A DNA stretch of 64,000 nucleotides, taken from contig JAVHZZ010000005.1 of the NCBI GenBank assembly GCA_036250195.1, positions 182,511,448 to 182,575,447 on the forward strand, in the 5' to 3' direction. Origin of the DNA: Mixophyes australis. Lineage: Eukaryota > Chordata > Amphibia > Anura > Limnodynastidae. Position numbers and translations under genes: made by a program. The notes below the pieces were generated by a model. It searched no databases. It worked only from the letters and a program-made list of their open reading frames with translations, and was not told where the DNA came from. This document shows positions 1 through 12,664 of this stretch, one piece after another (position 1 is the first letter of the stretch; each line of letters begins with the position of its first letter).

Positions 1-1800
1 CCTCCTTTCCTATTACAAAAGAGCAACTTAAAAATACGCAACAAATGTATTGCGGAATTCAGATGGAGTAAGGAAAAATACTTTCAGTTCAGACATGCAA
101 TTTACTGGATTAGATATAAAACCATCAATTATGTGCACTAAAACAAATAAAATGATTACTTTACTGACAACCTCCTTATCACCACTACATGTAATTCATG
201 GAAGATCACTAGGTGATTCCGGAACTTAACACCACACTTATTCTCTACCTTTTCTGAACAGTTTAGAGTTTGATGAAGGGGAAGCAAAGTATCCCATCAC
301 ACAAGAGGCGTAACAAGGAATCACAAAATTCAAATACTTATTAGATGACTCCTACATACCTCGGACACATAGTGATGCCTAGATAAAGATAACTTCTGAC
401 TTCAGCACTGTCACAAAAACGCTCCCAGAGTCCCTGAATTTTAGTGTTTACTATATGGGGTTGCACACGATTCCAGCACTCAGTCTTTTACTCACCTATC
501 ATACAGTATATAGATTTGCTGAATCACCCCCAAACAGTGCTCTCACACCCATACATGCCTATGATCTGCCACCACCTACTGAATAAGGGCAATAGGACAC
601 CAATATACAAGTACACGCTAGGCCACACTAGTTTTAATAGTCAAATGCATTAACAATTCACGTACCAGCATTGAAAGGGTTAACATGGTCACACAATATT
701 CTTCATAAAAGGCTAATGGATTCATTGGAGTATCAAGGACAAAACTTATTAAATGTTTGATTTGATATACAAAGGTACAGTGCATTTAGATATAATAAAA
801 AAGAACATATAATAAATGACATACAAAAAATAAATGCAATATAGTTCTAAAAACAAACAGGATAAAATTTTAACTTACGGATCATAATCTGTATGCCTGG
901 GGCAAGACAGAATCAAATGGGCAGTCATTCAATTAGATTGAGCCTCAAGAGCTGACAATCTACTTTCTCCCACAGAGGGTTTTTCAGCAGGCTTAACTGG
1001 GACAGCACTCAGAGGAGCACAATATATGCTAATGTGCGGGAGGAAATGTCCCATGGTGTCAATTATTGTTTGTCTAAAAATAGTCCAAAAATGTTGAATT
1101 TCCATAACTTTTCTGAGACATATCCCAGAGACATAACCCCCCTTTAATAAGTCAGTCACAACGTCCCGTACATTTACATATCAAATGTGATGGAATTACA
1201 ACTTTATCAAATATCCTTCCAAAAGATATGTGACTACTGTGGTGTTCCTGTACAGTTGTTATCTATAATTCACAACCCTTCTGCGTTTTTTGCCCCTAAG
1301 TACTGAGTGGCACACTGATTTCCCAAAATATGAAATATGAAGGCATGTTATTTGAAGTTAATATTGTCTATATTTTGTATTGACTTAAAAGGTTCCTCTA
1401 ACATATAGCTTTCCCTAATTTACACCTAGTGGCTACTTTGTTTTTTTATAATGCCTTAATTAGACAGTCTACTCCAAGTAGGTAAAGTGAGCAAAAAAAG
1501 AAAAAGGAATCCCGCGCTGGTCTGCACCACACAAAAATAAACACAAATAAACACAAATCGCAGGTGCAAAGCAGGGCCAATTGCTAGTCCCTGATCAAAA
1601 ACAACCACAGACCAAAAAGAAAAAGCAGTGCTGAATAGTGATATATAGGTGTGGCCTTACCTAGAAAAATAAAAGGAAACCATGGCAGAATACATAAAAC
1701 CAGTGATAATAGTATCTCGCAAATTTGGGGTGACTGGTTCCTTTATAATGGTGTTTCTGGGTCTGCACACTCACCTGACCTTCCTTAGAGTGTCTCAGCC
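1..1800. other. unassigned AT-rich sequence
   Basis: No gene is seen here. Open frames are short, lack codon-like composition and match no family I recognise. The stretch holds one copy of a 158-bp direct repeat (271-428) and a segment near 1500-1760 that reads like old dispersed-repeat sequence. It is best treated as intergenic or intronic. Confidence 0.5.
271..428 (+). repeat. 158-bp direct repeat, copy 1
   Basis: This segment, beginning 'tgatgaaggggaagcaaagt', recurs in the same orientation at 2613-2770 with only a few differences by eye. The copies start 2342 bp apart. The family is not recognised. The pair could be a dispersed repeat or a local duplication. Confidence 0.75.
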
Positions 1801-1989
1801 CTCTTCCTGTGATTGATATTTAGCAGCTACCATTGTCACTTGACCCCTGGGAGTCCCGGATTCGGTCTCAACACTCCCCCCCCTTCCTCCCCCCGCCTTC
1901 CCTTTCCTACTTCACCCCTACCCTCTATTATACATCGTCACACTGTTATATTCCTTTCCAAAATCTATTTTCAATTTTGTGCTACTGTA

Positions 1990-2210
1990 CCCACTATATA
2001 TGCTCACACTGTGCACTACTGTGTGGCATAATATCAACTGGGGGTACTATTGTGGCATAATATGATTTGGGGCACTACTATGTGGCATAATATGATTTTG
2101 GGGCACTACTGTGTGGCATAATATGATTTTGAGGCACTACTGTGTGGCATAATAGGATTTGTGGGCACTACTGTATGACATAATATCAATTTGGGGCATG
2201 TACTCAGGCA
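1990..2210 (+). repeat. ~31-bp tandem repeat (GTGGCATAATATGATTT units)
   Basis: About seven imperfect units contain 'gtggcataatatgatttggg' and 'gcactactgt'. The same unit appears on the opposite strand at 41540-41810. The array therefore belongs to a dispersed element and is not a locus-specific satellite. Confidence 0.8.
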
Positions 2211-2612
2211 TGAGGGAAGGAGAAGAATGTTATAATAATTATTCAATTGTTGCTATTTTTTTGTGGGGTGATGTGGGTCACTTTAATTTAATTTTGGAGC
2301 CTAGCAATTTAAGAAGGGGTGATTGGACCTTTAATTTAATGCTGGGGTGGTTTGGGGGCTATTAATTGAAAGTGGGGCTGTTTGGGAAAAGAAATGTCTA
2401 TTTATTAAATGTGAATATGAATTATTTAATGGCAGTGATGGTTGCGGGAAATAGGTATATTTATTAAACATAAATGCTATTTAATTTATTGCTAGGGTTG
2501 TTTGGAGGGAGGGAAATAGGTTTATTTATCAGCAGCAGCAGCAGCTATTTATATTAAATGTGAATACTAGTATTTTAATGTTGGGGCTGGAGGGAGGCCT
2601 AATTATAAAACA

Positions 2613-2770
2613 TGATGAAGGGGAAGCAAAGTATCCCATCACACAAGGGGCGTAACAAGGAATCACAAAATTCAAATACTTATTAGATGACTCCTACATA
2701 CCTCGGACACATAGTGATGCCTAGATAAAGATAACTTCTGACTTCAGCACTGTCACAAAAGCACTCCCAG
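2613..2770 (+). repeat. 158-bp direct repeat, copy 2
   Basis: This is the second copy of the segment at 271-428. It adjoins the dispersed repeat that starts near 2785. Confidence 0.75.
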
Positions 2771-2784
2771 GGCTGGTTGGAGTT

Positions 2785-3190
2785 TTCTAAATAGCATGTA
2801 CCATTTTTTTTCCCAATAGGGCCTCCAACATTCCAGTATCCAGACAAGCAGCAACTCAACTAAAGACACCACACCAGCAGCCACAGGTGGTGAAAGTGAC
2901 AAAACAGGTAGGAGAGAGCAGGACAGTCTGCTAACTGTCCTAAATCTGGTGGTAAAGTCCCGAATTTTGGTGGCTGTCTCGTTTAGTGAGATTAGGTCCA
3001 ACTACAAGGACAGTTGGGAGGTATGTCCCACTTTGCACTGTACTGCTTTTGAAGGCAGAGCTGCGTGCAACTAACAGTATTGCACACTGTGTATTTGTCT
3101 AACATTTGTCTAAAATGATAACCATATTAAATAATAAGGGATCCCTGTCTTAAATACACCGGGCCCCCCGAGCATTAATCCAGCTCTAAT
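2785..3190 (+). repeat. dispersed repeat, inverted copy near 41.2-41.5 kb
   Basis: The segment contains 'gggcctccaacattccag', 'ggacagttgggaggtatgtc' and 'gcagagctgcgtgcaacta'. It recurs as the reverse complement at about 41190-41525. In both places it adjoins the 31-bp GTGGCATAATATGATTT array, so array and flank appear to be one element. The family name is unknown to me. Confidence 0.7.
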
Positions 3191-3981
3191 CCACTAGGCT
3201 CCTACACTGGCACCTAGAACCGCTTCCTTCTGGGTAACTGTTGCTGTTAGTGTACCCCCTTGCTGGTACACCTAACCAGGCACCCCTGACCACTTGCCTT
3301 CAGTTCAGAGTTGCTGTGGATGGTTCACCCCTGTCACATTGGCCAGAGCTTCAGGTAGCAGGAAAATTGTTGGTATTGGAATGCTGGGTCCAAACCTCAG
3401 AACAGCCGGAAAACGGATTAGATTTGGGTCTAATCTGCATGTCACAGGAATTACAACAGGGAAGAAATTGTGAAAGCATGATCTTGAAGCAAATTATGTT
3501 AATTAGCTCAAATGTCCTAATAAGGACAATTCAAAACTAGTGTATGGTACTAGTGATCAGAAGGTCAGATGGAGCAAGAATACCTTACATGGTCAAACAG
3601 GGGCCTTTTTATACAGTTTTTGACACTCATGTGGGCAGGGGTTAACCCAGCCTCTTCCTAGCTGGCACCAGAAAGTCTGATCAGATAATTTAACTAAAGG
3701 ATATAATCTAATCTTGCATCTAACACAATTTAACACAATTTAACTTCCACATCAACCTGATTTCCTCAAATGTGCTGTCTATATTCTTAGTTTTCCTGTC
3801 TGTCTAACAAGATATGCACACAGGTAACGCCCCCTACCAGGCCTTCAGGCTAAAGCAGTTGTTTGTTACTTCACATGAAAAGACTTACTTAGTATTTCCT
3901 GCTATCAGTAAAACAGACTTCCTCTAGCAACGTTACAAACCCAATTAATGACATATTGTCTTCGCAGTTACAAATCACTAC
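3191..3981. other. unassigned sequence
   Basis: No coding or RNA feature is recognised between the dispersed repeat and the solo LTR. Low-level repeat character ('ttaacacaatttaacacaattt' near 3721) is all that can be seen. Confidence 0.4.
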
Positions 3982-4300
3982 CTCAGTGTCACTCACCAGA
4001 CTGGGAGTGCTTCTTCCCGTGTGTTTAGGAACCGTGCCGTCCACCATCCTGAGGGTCTGCGCATGCGCAGCCCTTTCAAACCTTCAGTACCTGTTCCTTT
4101 TAGTTAATTGGTTGATCAGGCAACACTCCCTATTTAAAGCACCTGAGTTCCATACCTCGTTGCCTGATCTTGGAGTCTCATTCCCCATGAGGCTCTGAAG
4201 GTGTTCCTGTGTTTCCTCGTGTATTCAGCGCTGCTGATTCCTGTGGTTTCCAGACCACTTCAACTCTCCTGTGGTTTCCAGATCAATTCAACCCTCCTGT

Positions 4301-4937
4301 GTTTCATCGTGACTGTTTAGCTGATTCCTATCCGCTGCCTCCGTGCACTACAGTCTTCAGCTCACTTCAAACCCTCCTGTGTTTCATCGTGACTGTTTAG
4401 CTGATTCCTATCCGCTGCCTCCGTGCACTACAGTCTTCAGCTCACTTCAAACCCTCCTGTGTTTCATCGTGACTGTTTAGCTGATTCCTATCCGCTGCCT
4501 CCATGCACTACAGTCTTCAGCTCACTTCAAACCCTCCTGTGTTTCATCGTGACTGTTTAGCTGATTCCTATCCGCTGCCTCCGTGCACTACAGTCTTCAG
4601 CTCACTTCAAACCCTCCTGTGTTTCATCGTGACTGTTTAGCTGATTCCTATCCGCTGCCTCCGTGCACTACAGTCTTCAGCTCACTTCAAACCCTCCTGT
4701 GTTTCATCGTGACTGTTTAGCTGATTCCTATCCGCTGCCTCCGTGCACTACAGTCTTCAGCTCACTTCAACCCTCCTGTGTTTCATCGTGACTGTTTAGC
4801 TGATTCCTATCCGCTGCCTCCGTGCACTACAGTCTTCAGCTCACCTCAACTCTCCTGTGTTTCATCGTGACTGTTTAGCTGATTCCTATCCGCTGCCTCC
4901 GTGCACTACAGTCTTCAGCTCACCTCAACTCTCCTGT
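4301..4937 (+). repeat. 80-bp minisatellite inside the solo LTR
   Basis: Eight near-identical units begin 'gtttcatcgtgactgtttag' at 4301, 4381, 4461, 4541, 4621, 4701, 4780 and 4859. More divergent versions flank them to about 5040. Short open frames across the array are by-products of the repeat. Confidence 0.95.
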
Positions 4938-5680
4938 GTTTCCTCGAGACTGCAACAGCTGATTCCTATCCGCTGCTCTCCGTGCTCAACTGTTCCAGCT
5001 CAGCTCTACTCTCCCGTGTTTCATCGTGACTGCACCTGCTGATTTCTACCCGCTACCTCCGTGTACCTGCAGAGTCCTGCTGGCTGCTACTCCTCAGTTC
5101 TACTTGTGTCTGCAGCAGCTGATCCGCTCTCTGTGCTTCTCAGTGTTCCTGCCGGTGTCTACTCGCCAGTCTGCATCGGATCTACGCCTCGCTGCTTTCA
5201 TCTCGGCTAGACCATCGCTACTCTTCAGGGTCCTCCAGGAGTCCAGTTCTACATACTACTGCTTCCTGAGTATTTGTTGCTTTCCCTGCTGGTCTACCTA
5301 CCTGTGCGCTGCACCTACTTGATTACCGCTTCACCCTCCAGGGACTTCGCATCCTGTCGGCCTCCAGCCGTTCAGGTATCTCTGCACTCCTGTCTGACAG
5401 CCTGCTCCTGAACCACGGTATGCATACTTCTCATTGACTGTGCTGGTGTATTGCATATCTTGCTGGACTGAGTTGTTCTCATCTGGAGTTTACTATCCGC
5501 TGAGACTATTGCCATCATTGACTGTGTTATCTTTTGCCCAGATAGTTTCTGTGACTTTGTATTATTGCAGTGCTGTTCAGTCATTACTATATTGTGCATG
5601 TCATTGTGGATCAAGTTCAAGGTGCCCGTGTATTCTCTGTATTGCAGTCTCTCCCCGTGCTCCTCCTCACATATATATTC

Positions 5681-5945
5681 AGTGGTACAACTTGCTAGAG
5701 GCAGACCACTGATCCCTGTTTCCTGTGTCACCTGTTCCAGTATCCTCTCACATAGCAGTGGTACAACTTGCTAACGCAGACCACTGACTCCCCGGATACC
5801 TCCACTTGGATTCCATTCCTTCACCCAGACAGCGGTACAACTTGCTAAACGCAGACCGCTGACTCTCATCACCTCCTCGTTGCTGTTGGACATTCCTCCT
5901 CACTATAGCAGTGGTACAACTTGCTACCGCAGACCACTGACTACC
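5681..5945 (+). repeat. ~76-bp repeat inside the solo LTR
   Basis: Four units carry 'ggtacaacttgcta' followed by 'gcagaccactga', starting near 5681, 5757, 5831 and 5910. The core 'cagtggt...accactg' is itself an inverted repeat, so each unit could fold into a short hairpin. Confidence 0.85.
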
Positions 5946-6160
5946 CTCACGTTCCTTTGTCCATTCAGTTCCTCGTGTACTTCTACATATATATTACCAG
6001 TGCTGCTAGTCATAGACTTTCACGAGCATCTCTATCATCTGCTGTCTCCTGTTCCGTGATCACCCCGCTACCAGAGTACCATATTACCATCTATACTGCT
6101 CTGGTAAGCTCATCACCTGGTGATCCCTGGGTAAAGACTCTTAGTGCCCGTGACACTCAG

Positions 6161-9050
6161 ATATAAATGCAGTTCCTATACAGAAATACAACAAAATATA
6201 ATAAAATCTGTACATTTCTAATACACAGTATCAAAAATCAGTACATTTGCAATTATATAATTGTCACACTGTACTAATAATTTAAATATATTACTATAAT
6301 AAGCTCAGTAGTGCTAATACTGGCAAGTGGCTACCATATCTCACCTGCTTCAGTGACAATATGTGTGTATCAACTATGAGTTCACTTATCTGTCTTTGTC
6401 AAAACAAGTCACTGGGCAGGATAACAATAGGTCTTCACTGGGTCTACCCAGAGGTTCACTGGCACTGGTCCCTTGAAAAACATGAACCTCACTCAGAACA
6501 ATCTCAGCACCTGACTTCAGACTCTTTTCTCTCCGGCCCTATTCTCTCATGGTCTCTCTCCCAGGGCAGACACTACCTCCTAAAATGGCAATGGTCCTCT
6601 ACTGGCATCTCCCCCCTCCTTATCTTTTCTGCTGGCCAGATTTTCATCAGCGTGCTCCTTTCGCTAGCCCTGCCCTTTGGTGTCCTCTCCATGCTTCATC
6701 CCTCCTCCCAACAACAGAGGCTGTTGTTGATGTAGGCAGTGATACCGCTCTAATAAAGCCTTGCGGAAGGGGCTATACTATGCTTCCTCAATTCCTAGTG
6801 ATGCCCTGTTTTATTTGTAAGGGTAGGTGAATGTATTTACTACCCATTTTGATTCTCAATGCATTTATTATTATAGCTAAATTATATGGAAATTTTCTTC
6901 TAATTACTTCCAGCACTTACCTATGTCTGACACACATGAACCAGGGTGCCAGAGTTGAAGAGCACGGTCCTTCCATGGTGGGCTATTTTACAGACTTTTA
7001 CTGTGAAGATATTCAATGTCATCTGGAAGCTGATTTTTGTAGTCTTCCATACAGTTTATATTTATACTGGCTTTTTTCATATGAACGAGAGTTATGATTC
7101 AGGGAGAGAAGAACATGCATGACCACTTAAATTACAGTATCATCATTCATAGTGTATCGTTCAACTCAAAGAATTTTATTTCATAACATGGCTTTTTGCA
7201 AGTCCCGTACTCATTTAGAGAGTTATAATAAGCATTTTTCTGTACACATTGCCAAGAAACACACTTTTGACTGTGTTTTTGTATGCCTAAGTTATTTCAA
7301 ATAATAACTTGTGCATATTCGGTACTGGTGTTTTTATATACACTACAAGTGTTTTGTCTTTGGCATGTAAGAATAGTTCACTGCACAGATATTTCATGTG
7401 AGGGCAAATTCATTCAGTAAGATGTAAACTGAGACTTGCCCACAGTTCAATCCAAGCCCACAGCGTCCTAGCACTGTGGTATGTGAAACATGTTCTAAGT
7501 AATCAGATCAATGCAAACATTATACTTTTGTTAAGGAGGAAATCAAACATGAAATCTCAATCATGTCCTGACTTCAGTATATGTGCACGAAACTGGACAG
7601 TTTATCTCATAGATATATCATTTTCTAGATTACCAAAGTCGTGATTTCCTAAATGGAGATTTTGGTTCTTTCAATCTTACATTGTGATTTAAACCATTAG
7701 TTTGAATTAGGACTGTCTTAACAAATGATCAAAAAGGGCCCACTATTAAACATCCTAGCAAAACCTGGGTGGGGATACCAGAAAATACATTTTAGCTCAA
7801 CTTCTTAGTGACTCTCCTCTCCTTTCTTTAAAGTTATTTGACCAAGGTAATCATAACATCTCCAAGGCCAAATGAAAATAAAAACTAACCCAAAAATAAA
7901 GTAATTTATTTATGCTCATTCTTCCTGTTTCGACGCCTCACAATAACCAAATCCAAAATGTAATAGTATAAAATTTTGAAAGTGTTACCTGTCCACCAAA
8001 TTAAAGTGTGAGCAATAAAGCTATGGGGACTATATAAGAGCATGCAGCGATAAAAGTGATGAAAACACAGTTATCAGCACAATTTATTATTTAAATATCT
8101 CCTAAGCAGCTGAGTGACACCCATCTTCCTCAGCAACACTGCCCCAGAGCGGTAAGGGTTAACTTTCAGCTTTGTTGGTTCAGTCTGAGCTGATAGTCGC
8201 ATGGTTGACTAAACGTGGATGGAAAAAAAGAAAAACGTGGGACCACTCAATCCATGTTACCAGTCAATCTATGCTATGTAAGCATTTTCCAAAATGTGTT
8301 TGGTAAAGTTATGGAAAAAAAACAACTTTGCTGTTGTGCCACTTCTGGAAAGTACTGTGCATTCCACTCTTGGGATATATCGGTAAGTGACCCCTAACTT
8401 GTTGGCCTCTCCAAGTTTTACATATTTTATGCATTATGTGCAAGATAGCAAAATAAATCAAAGTTTGCTTTATGTTTTCAAGTGCAAATTTTATTAGGAG
8501 TACTTGTTGTTTTGGAGCTGTGGATTATTACCAAAACTGTAACCGCAAAGAGTTTTTTGGTAGAGTTTGGCAAGAAAAAAATTATACACATCTGTTGACA
8601 GTTCCCTTTCTTGCAATTTAATAGAAAAACACTTTTTGGCCATTTTAGATTGTATTTGCCGTGTCAGGTGTAATAATGAAACCATTGGTAATTTTGGAAA
8701 AAGAGTCTTTGGAAAAAAAAACAAAGTATGATTTGTACAGTTACTGCAAAGAAAAATGACAAACATTGATGTTGGAATATAACCAGCCCAAAGAGTGCCA
8801 AAATAGGCTCAGCAGAGGATTGAGAAAAAGCCTCAGCTACAAAGGGGTTAATGTATTACTGAAATAAACAAAGTACTTCAACTATTTTTTCTAAATCTGT
8901 ATAGCATCAAGTAAGCCATTTTGCCAAAAGTTTAAATATTTGTTGATGTGCAGGGGAACAAAGATTCTCTGTGCACGAGGGAAAAGAGGAGCAGTGCACA
9001 CAACCTCCACAAAACTAAGGGGCATATTTCTCAAAGGGCAAAAAGCTATA
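6161..9050. other. unassigned sequence, no gene seen
   Basis: Nearly 3 kb hold no recognisable domain, RNA gene or complete transposon. Open frames around 6361-7097 and 8215-8397 are short and read as non-coding. The base composition is AT-rich and intron-like. Ancient repeats are likely but cannot be named. Confidence 0.4.
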
Positions 9051-9059
9051 TAATCAGTG

Positions 9060-9320
9060 AAAACACCTTTTCTCTCCACACTCTTTCTACTTCGACTTTT
9101 TTCTTCACCCCTCTCCTCCTACTTCTCCTTTCTATTTTTCTTCCCCCTTCTACTTCCTTTGCTCTCTCCTGTTCTTTCCACCCCTCTCTTCCTATTTCTC
9201 CTTCTCTCTCAATTTCTCTCCAACACTCTCCTCCTACTTCCTCTTATATCTTCAGTTCTCTCCACCCCTCCACTCCCATCCTACTTCCTCTCCTCTGTTT
9301 TCCACTTCTCCGCTCCACTC
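9060..9320 (+). repeat. polypyrimidine (CT-rich) low-complexity tract
   Basis: The + strand is almost only C and T for about 250 bp, with 'ctcctacttc' and 'ctctcctcc' motifs recurring. Overlapping open frames rich in Leu, Ser, Phe and Pro are composition artefacts. Confidence 0.9.
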
Positions 9321-9735
9321 TGTACCTGTGGCTGGTGCAGAGAGTGCAAAGCTGACAAGGATTGGTTAGTATCTTGTATTGTTATGTAGGGGCTGTTGTC
9401 GGAAGCAGTGGTTGAAGTGGAAATTTAGAAGTGCTGGTATGGAATTTTCCCTTTGAAATGAATTGCCGTTTAGCCCCCCTCCGCCCCACGGAGGTTTAGA
9501 GGTTTTAATAAAGTGACATTAATTTTAGATACATTTTAACACTCTATAGTATAACATAAAACATATTAAATGATGGAAGGCTATCCATCCTGTTTCCCCC
9601 AGCTCTCCTATGCCCAATTACCTTTGCTCTGTATCCCTCTACCTCTCCCTCATGAATTTATTTGTGTACTTATATTTTTTGTCATATTAATATTATAATA
9701 TTATAATATTACTTCTCACTAGTGAATTCACACTT

Positions 9736-10450
9736 TTGGCCATCCATCATCACACTGCACCCGCCTCAATCACACTGTGTCCTCTCCTTCATCAAAGTGT
9801 GACCCCCTTTATCACAGTGTGCCCCCCCATAATCATCATCATCATCATCACCATTTATTTATATAGCGCCACTGATTTTGCAGCGCTGTACAGAGAACTC
9901 ATTCACATAAGTCCCTGCCCCATTGGAGCTTACAGTCTAAATTCCCTAATATTCACACACACAGACAGAGACAGAGAGAGACTAGGGTCATTTTTTTGAT
10001 AGCAGCCAATTAACCTACCAGTATGTTTTTTGGAGCGTGGGAGGAAACCGGAGCACCCGGAGGAAACCCACACAAACACAGGGAGAGCATACAAACTCTA
10101 CACAGATAAGGCCATGGTCGGGAATTGAACAGTGGTGTGAGGCAGAAGTGCTAACCAGTTAAGCCACCGTGCTGCCCATCACAGTGTGCTCCCTCTTCTT
10201 CACAGTGTGCCCCCACCCCTTCATCACAGTGTGCACTCTCCTTCATCACAGTGTGCAATATTTTTCATCACTGTGTGCCATTTTTTTCACCACAGTGTGC
10301 CCTCCCCCTTCATCACAGTGTGCCCCCCTTCATCACAATGTGCCATCTTTTTCATCACAGTGTGCCATCTCTTTCATCACAGTGTGCCCCCCTTCAATAG
10401 AGTGTGCCCTTCTACTTCAGCACAGTTTGCCCCTCTAATTCATCACTCTA
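9736..10450 (+). repeat. 'CATCACAGTGTGCCCC' minisatellite split by a SINE
   Basis: Units of about 17-22 bp reading 'catcacagtgtgcc' occur at 9736-9830 and again at 10178-10450. A SINE-like element (9831-10177) sits between them and appears to have inserted into the array. Confidence 0.85.
9831..10177 (-). mobile_element. tRNA-like SINE, full length
   Basis: On the minus strand the element starts 'gggcagcacggtggct' and has an A-box-like 'tggcttaactgg' and a B-box 'gttcaattcc', the internal RNA polymerase III promoter layout of a tRNA-derived SINE. It runs to 'gcgctatataaataaatggt' followed by a (GAT)n tail. Related copies lie at 23841-24165 (+), 56858-57045 (-, tail part) and 48735-48915 (-, decayed). 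The family name is not certain. Confidence 0.7.
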
Positions 10451-10799
10451 TTGCCCGACAGGCTGTACCATTGACTTACTCAGACATGACAGCAGATGGG
10501 GGCATCTATGCTTAACTGCGTGGGACGAGGCAGCAGTGTGACCGTTGATTGACCAAGTAGGTCACACTGACTTGCTGCTGGGGCTCTGCCCCCACTGATG
10601 ACACATCATGTGTCTGCCTCTTTACTGTGTACATCTGTAGAGCTGGTATCCGCGACCAAACCCCCCTCTCCCCAAACACGCATGATCGCTGCCCCTGCCA
10701 AATATATCTGGGCATCTCAAAAGTAGTTGTTTTTCAGCCATATCTCTTGCTCCAGCTACAGGTCTAGTCTAAGTGCCTATTACTAGTGATGACGGCTGA
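10451..10799. other. unassigned sequence
   Basis: Nothing recognisable lies between the minisatellite and the Tc1 fragment. Confidence 0.4.
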
Positions 10800-11382
10800 G
10801 TATGCATGCTATTTTGCCTAAGTAAACAGCCTGAATAAAGAATCGTACCAAAACATCCTCCAAGAGCAACTTCTCCCAACCATCCAAGAACAGTTTGGTG
10901 ACGAACAATGCCTTTTCCAGCATGATGGAGCACCTTGGCATAAGGCAAAAGTGATAACTAAGTAGTTCTGGGATCAAAACATCGAAATTTTGAGTCCATG
11001 GCCAGGAAACTCCACAGACCTTAATCCCATTGGAAACTGGTCAGTCCTCAAGAGGCGGGTGGACAAACAAAAACCCACAAATTCTGACAAACTCCATGCA
11101 TTGATTAGGCAAGAATGGGCAGCCATCAGTCAGTATGTGGCCCAGAAGTTGATTGACAGCATGCCATGGTGAATTGCAGAGGTCTTCAAAAAGAAGGGTC
11201 AACACTGCAAATATTGACTCTTTACATAATTGACAATAAAAGCCTTTGACACTTATGATATGCTTGTAATTTTTCTTCAGTATACCATAGCAACATCTGA
11301 CAAAAAGGTCGAAAAACACTGAAGCAGCAAATTTTGTGAAGACCAATACTTGTGTCATTCTCAATACTTTTGGCCATGACTG
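10800..11382 (+). mobile_element. Tc1-like transposon fragment (3' half)
   Basis: This piece covers the C-terminal part of a Tc1 transposase (readable around 10990-11172, 'KRRVDKQKPTNSDKL'), the 3' UTR with 'caataaaagcctttgacac', and the right inverted repeat ending 'ttggccatgactg'. It abuts TA-rich DNA, as expected from TA target use. The same family occurs at 19862-20815 and, with both ends, at 58869-60271. The left half is missing, and stops and frameshifts make it a dead fragment. Confidence 0.85.
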
Positions 11383-11394
11383 TATATATATATA

Positions 11395-11570
11395 TGTGTG
11401 TCTTAGCTCTTGAGAAAGGTGCTATGTTAGCACCAAAATGGCAGTCAGCAACAACGACATTTTCTTCCCATGATAGCTACTGCTGCCTTTTTTATTGTTT
11501 TTATATGGATTCAATATATTTACACTTTTTAATAGTACTATGTGCTGGTTAAATGGTGTTTAACTTTAGT
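11395..11570 (+). mobile_element. probable Penelope-like element 3' tail
   Basis: The segment 'cttgagaaaggtgctatg' continues into 'ttagcaccaaaatgg', where GGTGCTA and TAGCACC form a perfect 7-bp stem. This is the same arrangement (TTGAGAA, short hairpin, AAAA) as the 3' tails at 17341-17380 and 19745-19785. No coding part is left. The call is by analogy only. Confidence 0.4.
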
Positions 11571-11669
11571 ACTAGGTTGAACTGTATTTGCTTATATTTT
11601 GAACGTGCAACCTAAATACTTGATTGAGTTTGTGATGTGCGGTTCTTCTACTGTTCCTGTTACTGTCCC

Positions 11670-11880
11670 TCCCCCAGGCGCGGGCTGGCAGGTTTCAGCC
11701 CGGGGGCGCACAGGCGGCTGCATGACATGACACGCAATGCGGCCGCGTCATAATGACGCGACCGCATCGTGTGTCATGTGATGCTGCCGCCTGTGCGATG
11801 ACGCGGCCGCATCACGTGACAAGTGATGCAGCCGACGGTAGTATGCGCCCAATATTCCATCCACCGGGGGGGGGAGGGCG
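11670..11880. repeat. GC- and CpG-rich repeat segment
   Basis: The stretch stands out for its CpG content ('gcggccgcgtcataatgacg') with several inverted and direct variants of 'gacgcggccgcatca', then a poly-G run. It resembles the palindromic interior of frog MITEs. It is not a convincing CpG-island promoter because no exon follows. Confidence 0.45.
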
Positions 11881-12640
11881 GCCGGCCCGAACAGCCGTTA
11901 GGCAGAGAGGCCTCCCGGTCCAGCCCGTCCCTGCCTTCCACCTACACACTGCCCACCTTTTCAAAATGTCCTTAAAAGTCTGTGGACAATGGAGCAGCAA
12001 AGCTCTTTGGGTTGTTTGGGGTGGGAGGGCTTGTGTGTTCAACAGCGTAAATTAGCGGTTCAAGTTAGGTGGGACATTTGAAACAGCTGTACAAGTGGAG
12101 GTGGCACTGTTGAGTTTGTAGAGTGGCACCTGTATAATTAAGAAGAACCTATACCATCCCGGGTCTGAGGAAGCATATTAGTATTATATTACTATTATAG
12201 AACCAGCTTTTTGTAGGCATGGATTAGAGGAGGGGAGGAGCCCTGAACCAGTATCTTGCCTCAAATCTCATGGGACTTTAATCTGGCTCTGCCTGGAACA
12301 TATTACTGCGGGCACTTCAGGCATATAAGTATGATTCTGACTCAGTGTAAAATATCCTCAACATTTCCAGAATGGTGAATGTGTCAGCAGGGCTGGTGCA
12401 ACGTTTCTCGACACCCTTTGCGAACAATCAACCTACCCCCCCCCCCCCGCCTCCACTACCCACAACCCTCTAACACTTGACTTTTGTAAGTTAAAAATAA
12501 TCGCAAATTATCCTGGCTGGCGGGTAAGGGTGCAGTCCAGGTACACTGATGTCTTATGTAAAACACTGCCCTAGGGCAACCGCAGGGGGGTTTCCAAATA
12601 ATATATAATGTTTCAAAACAAAGCAAAATAAAAAAAAGTA
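11881..12640. other. unassigned sequence
   Basis: No gene or complete repeat is recognised. A poly-C run near 12435 and low-complexity sequence are present. Confidence 0.35.
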
Positions 12641-12664
12641 GGACAATAAGCTGGCAACAGCCCC

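Larger units (their letters stand above)
3987..6155 (+). mobile_element. solo LTR, about 2.17 kb
   Basis: The segment starts TGTCAC and ends GTGACA, the inverted TG...CA ends of an LTR. It is flanked on both sides by the 5-bp duplication CTCAG (3982-3986 and 6156-6160). No gag or pol reading and no second LTR are present, so it is most simply a solo LTR left by recombination between two LTRs. A 'ctatttaaag' TATA-like box lies near 4130. The LTR is unusually long, partly because of an 80-bp minisatellite (4301-4937) and a ~76-bp repeat (5681-5945). The superfamily cannot be fixed from an LTR alone; a 5-bp duplication fits Ty3/gypsy. Confidence 0.8.

Noticed and set aside
5372..5731. 119-residue minus-strand frame in the solo LTR
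   Set aside because: There is no domain, it overlaps + frames of equal length, and it lies in LTR sequence.
11670..11880. CpG-island promoter
   Set aside because: The CpG-rich stretch is short and made of inverted variants, and no exon or TATA box follows.
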